From: Alphaproteobacteria bacterium HGW-Alphaproteobacteria-18 | GTDB lineage: Bacteria > Pseudomonadota > Alphaproteobacteria > Caulobacterales > Hyphomonadaceae | DNA: 64,000 bases | Assembly (NCBI GenBank): GCA_002841155.1 | Contig: PHEH01000002.1 | Coordinates: forward strand, 186,001-250,000 | Reading direction: 5' to 3' | In this document: piece by piece, positions 57,024-64,000 of the stretch | Layout of the letters: every line of letters starts with the position of its first letter | How positions within the stretch are numbered: position 1 is the stretch's first letter | Notes under the pieces: model-generated | Database searches by the model: none | What the model was told of the DNA's origin: nothing | Seen by the model: only the letters and a program-made list of their open reading frames with translations | Made by a program: the position numbers and the translations under genes

Positions 57024-58795
57024 CCGGCCGCGCCTTCTTTGAGGCCTTCATCAATGCGTCGCCCTATCCGGTCTTCGCAAAGGACGCGTCACATCGCTGG
57101 ATTTACGGCAATCATGGCTTTGAGATGATGGTCGGAGAAACAAACTTCGTCGGCGAAATGGACAGCCTTCTTATCCACCCGGTCTGCATCGACCGTATAA
57201 GGGAGGTTGAGCGCAAGGTTCTGGCAGGGCAAGATAGTCTCGACGAAGAAACCCTGATTACCGGCGCCGTCCTCCTCACCGTCCGCCGCCCTCTCGTTTT
57301 GCCCTCCGGCGAAACAATCATCGCCGGGGTCGTCATCAGCATCATCCACGCTCCGGACACTGCCTCGGCTGGCTCAAAAGACTCCCTGCGGCGCCACGAG
57401 CTTGCCGTTGCGAATTTCCGCAAGGCCGATACCGAGCGCACCCGCTGGCTTGAGCAGCGCCTGGAACTGGTCGAGCAGGCAGAAAGCGTCGCGACAAAGG
57501 CCGCGCGCACCGATCCTGCAACCGGCCTGCGCAACCGGATGGGGTTTGATCTGGATATGCAGGCCATGATGCAAGAGCCCCTTCCCGCGGACAAGATCCT
57601 CTGCCTGGCCTTCCTTGATCTTGACCGGTTCAAGTTCATCAATGACAGCTATGGCCACAAGACGGGCGACACGGTTCTGAGTTCAATCGCCAAGCGGTTG
57701 ATCTCCTGGCCGGGTGTACGCAGCCTGGCCCGTATGGGCGGCGACGAATTTGCTATCCTCTTTGATCACCCCAAGGTCGCGCCCCATGTGCTCGTCGAGA
57801 ATATCAGCCTCATGCGCCAGAGGATCTTCCGCTCGGTCCGCGTGGGCGACAAGCTCATCCCCGTATCCGGCTCCGTTGGCCTGTCTGTCTATGGTCTGGA
57901 TGCTGAAGATATCAGCTCCCTCAAACTCAATGCCGATACCGCGCTGATCGAAGCCAAGCGTCTCGGCCGGGAACAGGTAAAGCTGTTTGACGCCGGCCTT
58001 GCCCTGCGCACCTACCGGCGCCACACGCTGGAGCGCGACCTGCGCCACGCCATCGCGCGCAACCAGATCGTCCCCGTCTATCAGCCGATCGTGAACGCCC
58101 GCACCCGCGTCATCGAAGGCGTAGAAGTCCTTGCGCGGTGGACTCACCCTCAGCTCGGCGTCATTCCGGCTCAGGAATTCATTACCATCGCGACCGATTG
58201 CGGCCTCATCTCCGCGCTCGATCTCGGTATCGTCCGGCGCTCCTGTGAGCCGGTCAAGAACTGGCTCGCCAGCGGCCGCCTGCGATTTGTCTCTTTCAAC
58301 GCGTCTGCGCTCGAAATTGTCCGGCCAGGCTATGCCGCCGAAGTTTTAAGCCTTATCCGCAGGTGCGGCGTGCAAGCCGAGAAAGTTTGCATCGAATTGG
58401 TCGAATCTGCCATAATCCATGACATAGACCGCGCCCACGACAACATCCGTACCCTGAAGGAACGCGGCGTGAAGATCGCGCTGGATGATTATGGCACCGG
58501 TTACTCAAATCTACGCGCCCTGCTCGACCTTCCCATCGACCGTATCAAGATCGACCGCTCGATCATCGGCGATGTCGGCGAGGATGAGCGCGCCATGAAG
58601 CTTGTGCTGTCCGTGGTTCAGCTGGCAAAACTTTTCAAAGCTGAACTCATCGCCGAAGGTATCGAAGACGAGACCCAGGCGGCCTATCTGGAAGGCATGA
58701 ACTGTGAATACCTGCAAGGCTTCCATTTCAGCCCTGCGGTGGACGCTCAGCAGTTCGACAAGCTTCTAGCGCAACAGAAATCCCACGCCGCCTGA
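57020..58795 (+). CDS. PAS-GGDEF-EAL c-di-GMP turnover protein
   Basis: 'ARMGGDEFAILFDH' GGDEF, 'EGVEVLARWTHPQLGVIPAQEFI' EAL motif, 'LDDYGTGYSNL', 'IKIDRSII'. Confidence 0.95.
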   Translation: MTGRAFFEAFINASPYPVFAKDASHRWIYGNHGFEMMVGETNFVGEMDSLLIHPVCIDRIREVERKVLAGQDSLDEETLITGAVLLTVRRPLVLPSGETIIAGVVISIIHAPDTASAGSKDSLRRHELAVANFRKADTERTRWLEQRLELVEQAESVATKAARTDPATGLRNRMGFDLDMQAMMQEPLPADKILCLAFLDLDRFKFINDSYGHKTGDTVLSSIAKRLISWPGVRSLARMGGDEFAILFDHPKVAPHVLVENISLMRQRIFRSVRVGDKLIPVSGSVGLSVYGLDAEDISSLKLNADTALIEAKRLGREQVKLFDAGLALRTYRRHTLERDLRHAIARNQIVPVYQPIVNARTRVIEGVEVLARWTHPQLGVIPAQEFITIATDCGLISALDLGIVRRSCEPVKNWLASGRLRFVSFNASALEIVRPGYAAEVLSLIRRCGVQAEKVCIELVESAIIHDIDRAHDNIRTLKERGVKIALDDYGTGYSNLRALLDLPIDRIKIDRSIIGDVGEDERAMKLVLSVVQLAKLFKAELIAEGIEDETQAAYLEGMNCEYLQGFHFSPAVDAQQFDKLLAQQKSHAA

Positions 58796-58802
58796 GGCAG
58801 GC

Positions 58803-59975
58803 CTAATGCCCGCCTTTCAGGTGGGCTGACTTGATCTTCTTCGCCAGAGACCATTTGTGCACCTCGGTTGGGCCGTCATAAATCCGGAAGGCACGCACTT
58901 CCCGGAACAGCTGCTCCACAATCGTATCGCGCGAGACACCCATCCCGCCCATCACCTGAACGCAGCGGTCAGCCACCCGGAACAGCGCCTCGGACGCGGC
59001 GACCTTCGACATCGAGCTTTCCACATTGCCATTCTCGCCCGCGTCCAGCGCGTCGGCGCACCAGTCGATCATCAGTTCGGCCTGCTTGAGGTCAATCTGG
59101 TTCTCCGCCAGCATGAAGCCGACGCCCTCATGATCGATCAGCAGCTTGCCGAACGCCTTCCGGGTGCAGGCATACTGGGTGGCAATCTCCTGCGCCCGTG
59201 TCGCCACGCCGTGCCAGCGCATGCAGTGCGACAGGCGCGCGGGCGCCAGACGGATCTGCGCATAGCGAAACCCCTCCCCCGGATTGCCCAGCATATCCGC
59301 CTGCGGAACACGTAAGTTGTCGATGATCACCTGCGCATGACCGCCCGGCATGGAATTATCAATGGTGTCGAGCAGCCGTTCGATGCGGATCGCCGGGCTC
59401 GGCAGATCCACAAGGAACATGCAGGCCCCCTCCTCTGCCTTGGCCATCACGATCCCGACCGACGCCCCATCAGCGCCCGTGATGAACGTCTTGCGGCCAT
59501 TGATGACCCAATCCTGGCCGTCTTTGACACAAGTTGTCTTCATCATTGACGGGTCAGAGCCGGCCCCGTCTTCATCTGCAGGCTCGGTCATGAAGAACGC
59601 CGAACGTGCCTCGCCGGAAACCAGCTTCTCCAGAAACCGCGCACGCTGCGCATCGGTCGCCACCTTGCCGAGCAGGAACATGTTGCCCTCATCGGGCGCC
59701 CCGGTATTGCACGCTACGGGCCCGAGCGGGGAGAGCCCCGTCTTCTTGAGCACATGCGCGGTGCCCCGCTGGGTGAGATGGGTGTGATCGGGCAGGATAT
59801 GGGGCGTCATCACGCCGGCCTCACGGGCTTTGGCGCGCAGTTCAGTCACCAGTTCCGGCGAGGGGCCATGCTCGCCAAGGCGCGGATCGCGCTCATAGGT
59901 GGCCACCACCTCGAGCACAAACTTCTCGACACGCTCGCCAATCTCGATCGCCAGGGCCTGGTCGGGGTAAGACAT
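58803..59975 (-). CDS. acyl-CoA dehydrogenase
   Basis: 'SAFFMTEPADEDGAGSDPSMMKTTCVKDGQDWVINGRKTFITGADGA', 'RKAFGKLLIDHEGVGFMLAE', 'CVQVMGGMGVSRDTIVEQLFREVRAFRIYDGPTEVHKWSLAKKI'. Confidence 0.94.
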   Translation of the reverse strand: MSYPDQALAIEIGERVEKFVLEVVATYERDPRLGEHGPSPELVTELRAKAREAGVMTPHILPDHTHLTQRGTAHVLKKTGLSPLGPVACNTGAPDEGNMFLLGKVATDAQRARFLEKLVSGEARSAFFMTEPADEDGAGSDPSMMKTTCVKDGQDWVINGRKTFITGADGASVGIVMAKAEEGACMFLVDLPSPAIRIERLLDTIDNSMPGGHAQVIIDNLRVPQADMLGNPGEGFRYAQIRLAPARLSHCMRWHGVATRAQEIATQYACTRKAFGKLLIDHEGVGFMLAENQIDLKQAELMIDWCADALDAGENGNVESSMSKVAASEALFRVADRCVQVMGGMGVSRDTIVEQLFREVRAFRIYDGPTEVHKWSLAKKIKSAHLKGGH

Positions 59976-60329
59976 GGGGGAAGCTCCTTTGTGCACCAAA
60001 TTCCTGCTGTTTCCTATGACACCGCCAGGGGCGCCATGCATCTTCACGCATTGTCGCGGCCAGATTGCGGGGATAAAGACGCAGCTATCCCCGGGGTCCA
60101 GCCCTTCCGCTGCGGCAGATCACAGCTTTAGAATCCGGCCAGGTTGCGTCTTGCTGCATGCTGGGCGTCATGATCAAAGGCGCCGTCCCTCTTGCAAAGT
60201 CCAATGCCGCCCGCGTCCCACGCGGGGCTTGGAAGCTTCTGCGCGGATTTCTCCTTGTACTGAGAGCTGCGACCTGGAGCGTTCAGCGCCTTGCGCCCGG
60301 CAGGATGAGGACCAGCGCCCTGCGCACCC

Positions 60330-60860
60330 TTGCCCGCCATACAGGCGCCCTTCGAACACGGCCTGCGTTGCCTGCTGATTCTGATGCGCGCGGCCCAGGC
60401 GCCAGCAGCGAACATTCCAAAAGGCCTCACGCGGGCGGTTTCCTCGGGCGGCGCGCGCCGGCATGCACCGCGCTTCTCGCTCAGCCTCATCCAGCTCGCC
60501 AAAGACTTCGCCCGGCATGGCCGGGACGCGGCACACCTGACATCAGGGCGGCGCCGGGTTGCTCCGCCCGCAGCACCAGCCCTCGCATTGGCCCCTGCGC
60601 CGGCCCCGCGCGGCCCGGCGGCATCTGCCTCCGTCACCGATCCGGCAGCCCGCCTTCTTGCCCGGCTTGAAGCCATCGGCACGGTCTTCACAGATCCGCA
60701 GGGGTATGCTGCAAAATTTGCCGCGACCCTGCGCGCCAACGGCCTTTGCTTCCGTGCCCTGAAATCCCTCATCCCGTCCGCCGCGCTCTGGCAATTGACC
60801 AGCCACCGCGCGGGCGATCACAACCACGCCCTGCCTACCCCTGCCCCGAACACATCCTGA
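60330..60860 (+). CDS. hypothetical protein, low confidence
   Basis: C-terminal half 'VTDPAARLLARLEAIGTVFTDPQGYAAKFAATLRANG' looks protein-like; competing ORFs on both strands overlap. Confidence 0.35.
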   Translation: MPAIQAPFEHGLRCLLILMRAAQAPAANIPKGLTRAVSSGGARRHAPRFSLSLIQLAKDFARHGRDAAHLTSGRRRVAPPAAPALALAPAPAPRGPAASASVTDPAARLLARLEAIGTVFTDPQGYAAKFAATLRANGLCFRALKSLIPSAALWQLTSHRAGDHNHALPTPAPNTS

Positions 60861-60970
60861 CACCCGCAATCAGGATACCATCTGACGCTTTACCGACCAC
60901 GGACATCCCGTGCTCCGGTCACTTCTGCTGGCGAAAGGGCTGCGGCCGGCCGGGCCTGCCTTCGGGCGCC

Positions 60971-61306
60971 CTAAAGATCCTCGATCCGGTCCTGCGAATG
61001 CATGACGCGCCTCAGCGCGTCGCGCGCCGCTTCGAGGTCGATCTTCCGCGCGGCCAGCGCCGCCTTGCGGGTGCCCAATTCAGCGATCATCCGTTCCACC
61101 GCCCCATGCCGGCGCGCCAGACTGGCGCCGTCACATTCCTCGCCGGTCTTGTCGAGCGCCTTGAGGCTACCTTCGATCTGCGCGATCTCGTCCTCAATGC
61201 GCCGGACATCCTGCTGGAGGATCAGCATGTCCTGCTCGGCCTTCTGGCGCTTGATGCCGACGAGGGCCTGAAGCTGCGCCGCCTGATTCCGGGGCAAGCG
61301 GCTCAT
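60971..61306 (-). CDS. FliJ-like coiled-coil protein, next to flhB
   Basis: 111 aa, strongly heptad-like helix ('LVGIKRQKAEQDMLILQQDVRRIEDEIAQIEGSL'), 4-bp overlap with flhB. Confidence 0.55.
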   Translation of the reverse strand: MSRLPRNQAAQLQALVGIKRQKAEQDMLILQQDVRRIEDEIAQIEGSLKALDKTGEECDGASLARRHGAVERMIAELGTRKAALAARKIDLEAARDALRRVMHSQDRIEDL

Positions 61307-62376
61307 GTCCGGCCCCTCAGCCGGTCAACAAACTGGATGGCGGCCGCCACAGCGGCGAAGTGCTCAGGCTGAATTTCCTGGTCAACCTCAACCATCGAAT
61401 AGATCGACCGCGTGGCGGGTGGGTCGCTATAGATCGGCACATTGTTCTCGATCGCCAGCTCGCGGATCCTCTGTGCCAGAAGATCTGTTCCCTTGGCCAC
61501 ACAGACCGGCGCCAGCTTGCTATCGGGGTCCCATTTCAGCGCTACGGCATAATGGGTCGGGTTCACCATCACGACGGTTGCCGTCTTCACATTCTGCAAC
61601 ATCTGCCCGCGCGAAATCTTTGTCGCCTTCTCGCGGCGCTGCTGCTTCATGTGCGGATCGCCCTCGCTCTGCTTCATCTCCTTCTTCATGTCCTCGCGCG
61701 ACATCCGGAGTTTCTTGGCATGAATGCGCTGTTGAAGTGGCAGGTCGAGCGCGGCCAGCACAAACTGGAAGGCAAAGAAATAGAGGATCAGCCGAAGTAC
61801 CTGATTGAACGTGAACTGATAGAAGCCCGCCGTCGCCACCGATGAGGCACCATAATAGTCCCGGGCAAACTGGATCAGGAACAGGCCCCCCAACCCGCCG
61901 GCAAACAGCATCTTGGCCGTGTCCTTGAGGAAGTCGGTGATGCCTTTTGTGCCATACTTGTTTTTCAGGTTATCGACCGGATTGATCTTCTTCATGTCCG
62001 GTTGGATTTTCTTCAGGGAAAAGGAGATCGATCTCTGGATAATCAGGGCCACGAGCACCATCACCGCCATCACCAGCGGAATCGGCAGCAGCGCCAGCAA
62101 AGTCATCCCGAGCCAAACCCAGGTCGCGCCCCCATCGCCGTTGAAGATATCCTCGGCAAAAGCGTCGCCGTGATAGAGCATCCGCGAGAAATCATCGAAC
62201 AGTTTCGGGCCTACCACAGCGTTGAGAATCAACGCCGCTACCAAAATGCCGAGTATCAGCGCGAAGGCATTTGCCTCTTTCGATTGCGGAACATTGCCTT
62301 CCAGGCGCGCCTCGCGAATGCGCTGCTCTGTGGCTTCAAATTCCTTCTCGGCGCTGTCCTGATCTTGTTCGGCCAT
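61303..62376 (-). CDS. flhB: flagellar type III secretion protein FlhB
   Basis: 'MVNPTHYAVALKWD' (NPTH autocleavage site), N-terminal 'EATEQRIREARLEGNVPQSKE'. Confidence 0.96.
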   Translation of the reverse strand: MAEQDQDSAEKEFEATEQRIREARLEGNVPQSKEANAFALILGILVAALILNAVVGPKLFDDFSRMLYHGDAFAEDIFNGDGGATWVWLGMTLLALLPIPLVMAVMVLVALIIQRSISFSLKKIQPDMKKINPVDNLKNKYGTKGITDFLKDTAKMLFAGGLGGLFLIQFARDYYGASSVATAGFYQFTFNQVLRLILYFFAFQFVLAALDLPLQQRIHAKKLRMSREDMKKEMKQSEGDPHMKQQRREKATKISRGQMLQNVKTATVVMVNPTHYAVALKWDPDSKLAPVCVAKGTDLLAQRIRELAIENNVPIYSDPPATRSIYSMVEVDQEIQPEHFAAVAAAIQFVDRLRGRT

Positions 62377-62385
62377 GGATTTACC

Positions 62386-63141
62386 TCACAGCCACCCGAT
62401 AACCTGAAGCGCGCGATCTTTCCAGATGATCAGCATCCCGGAAATCGAAATCGCCAGCAGCATCACGCCAGCGCCGACCATGAAGGGCGCGCCGACAAAC
62501 GCCACCATCAACGACGGCAGTGCCTTGTTTATGAAACCCAGGCAGATGTTGTAGAGCAGGTTTGCCGCCACAAAGGGCCAGGCCAGCATCAGGGCAAAGC
62601 TCATGGCCGAAAAGAAGCTGCCATAAATCAGTGCCCAGCTCACCTGCGCAACCTGTCCCAGCGGAATTTCAGTATAAAGCCGCATCAGCCCATCGACCAC
62701 CGCCACATGGTAATTTGCCGTCAACAGTATTGTCGTTCCGGCGAGCGACAGCATGTTCGATGTCACCGTCTGCGCCTCGTGCTCCAAGGCTACACCCAGG
62801 AACTGGGCGAGGCCAATCGACTGGGCAATCACCGTTCCGGCGATCGTCAGCATCCAGACCGAAAGCCGAAGAAGCGCGCCAAGCCCGAGACCAATGATGA
62901 CTTCGCTCGCAAGCAGCTGGACAAGGTCGCCCAGCCGGTCTGCCGAAGGCATCGGGACAACTCCGGTAGATGCTATCGCGGCAGCAAGCCCAAGCAAGAC
63001 AAACAGGCGCACACGCGCCGAAATCACTTGGTCCCCGATACCCGGCATCATGAACACGACAAAGGAGAGCCGCGCGATCACGGTCATGAACATGACCATC
63101 CACGGGCTCGCCTGCCCCAGATAAGGGGCGATCAGGTCCAT
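62386..63141 (-). CDS. fliR: flagellar biosynthesis protein FliR
   Basis: Hydrophobic FliR pattern, position between flhA and flhB. Confidence 0.92.
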   Translation of the reverse strand: MDLIAPYLGQASPWMVMFMTVIARLSFVVFMMPGIGDQVISARVRLFVLLGLAAAIASTGVVPMPSADRLGDLVQLLASEVIIGLGLGALLRLSVWMLTIAGTVIAQSIGLAQFLGVALEHEAQTVTSNMLSLAGTTILLTANYHVAVVDGLMRLYTEIPLGQVAQVSWALIYGSFFSAMSFALMLAWPFVAANLLYNICLGFINKALPSLMVAFVGAPFMVGAGVMLLAISISGMLIIWKDRALQVIGWL

Positions 63142-64000
63142 CAGGCAACGCCGATGATGTAGGGCTTGCTCTTGGAATTGATCTCTTCATAGGCGACGAC
63201 GGCATTGCGGATGCCCTTGCTCGCCAGCACGGTTTGCAGGAACCGGCGCCGGCGCGAAGAGGTCGCCACAGCGGCAACGATGCCCTTCTGAGCGGTCTCG
63301 TTGAGCTTGGCCTGAACCGAGTTGATCAGCTCCCCAAAAATCTCAGGCGGCAGCGCGATATCTGATCCACCGCTTTCATTGGTGACTTCATATTCGGCAA
63401 ACTTCTGCTCCCAGCTGGTGGAAAGCTGGATCAGTGGCAGCCTGCCCTGATCGTCCTGAAGCCGGTCGACGATCTGGAAAGCAAGACGCTGACGCACCAG
63501 TTCGATCACACGCGGCAGGGCCAGGCCCTGTGGTTTGGCTTCGGCCACAGTCTCTATGATCAGGAACAGATTACGGATCGCCAGTCGCTCGGACAGCAGC
63601 ATACGCAGGACCGAAAGCAGTATTTCCGGCGTTACCTTGCCTGGAATGTATTCGTCGAGGAAACGCTTGTTGGCGCTGGCCCGATCCATGTCCGAAATCG
63701 CCGTCAGAGCGTCCAGCGTCTCCATCATCACCATCCGGGTAAAGACAAGCGAGAAGTTGGACTGGATCACTTCCAGCATATGCGTCGCGAGCACTTCGAT
63801 CGGCTCGACAACGGGAACAGCGGCAGCTGCCAGTTCCTGTTTCTTGGCCGAAGGTAGCCATCGGGCGGCGGCCTTGTAGACAGGCTCACGGACTTTCTCA
63901 CCGCCTAGATGGGGCAGCTGGTTCTCCTCGATCAGCGCCAGCACCTGACCTGGGCGCAGAAAGCCTGAATCCACCCGCACGCCCTGGATGCGGATCCGGT
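63141..64000 (-). CDS. flhA: flagellar biosynthesis protein FlhA, C-terminal part (5' end beyond the window)
   Basis: 'IPGKVTPEILLSVLRMLLSERLAIRNLFLIIETVAEAKP' FlhA cytoplasmic domain; frame open to the window edge. Confidence 0.94.
   Translation of the reverse strand, partial: RIRIQGVRVDSGFLRPGQVLALIEENQLPHLGGEKVREPVYKAAARWLPSAKKQELAAAAVPVVEPIEVLATHMLEVIQSNFSLVFTRMVMMETLDALTAISDMDRASANKRFLDEYIPGKVTPEILLSVLRMLLSERLAIRNLFLIIETVAEAKPQGLALPRVIELVRQRLAFQIVDRLQDDQGRLPLIQLSTSWEQKFAEYEVTNESGGSDIALPPEIFGELINSVQAKLNETAQKGIVAAVATSSRRRRFLQTVLASKGIRNAVVAYEEINSKSKPYIIGVA

Overview
This is a GC-rich alphaproteobacterial chromosome segment. Gene content and order suggest Hyphomonadaceae/Caulobacterales, but that is inference. 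Most of the window is ordinary core genome: a DUF4159/VWA-like membrane pair, zapE-rpoH, a cys/siroheme operon with a divergent LysR regulator, sucCD-sucAB, gshB, mutS, maeB, comM, dusA, rlmH-rsfS, and flhA-fliR-flhB at the right edge. I saw no rRNA, tRNA, CRISPR array or intact transposon. The points most worth a second look are: (1) an array of GGACA words spaced exactly 10 bp between zapE and rpoH, with a second smaller array of the same word and period over the start codon of a PhoD-like gene; (2) a NepR/EcfG general-stress locus with a candidate EcfG-type promoter plus intrinsic terminator that together define a possible ~75-80 nt sRNA, and a matching promoter-like element in front of a PilZ/GAF/GGDEF-EAL cassette; (3) rsfS, which has no ATG/GTG/TTG start available and probably starts at CTG; (4) a palindromic repeat element inserted in frame in a SpoU methyltransferase gene, with a second copy providing that gene's stop codon; (5) a likely deletion junction that truncated both a response regulator and a FAD oxidoreductase; (6) a lone, less GC-rich TIR-domain gene; and (7) a HigBA-like toxin-antitoxin pair with two perfect 14-bp operator palindromes. 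All functional names come from reading the translations. No database search was run.
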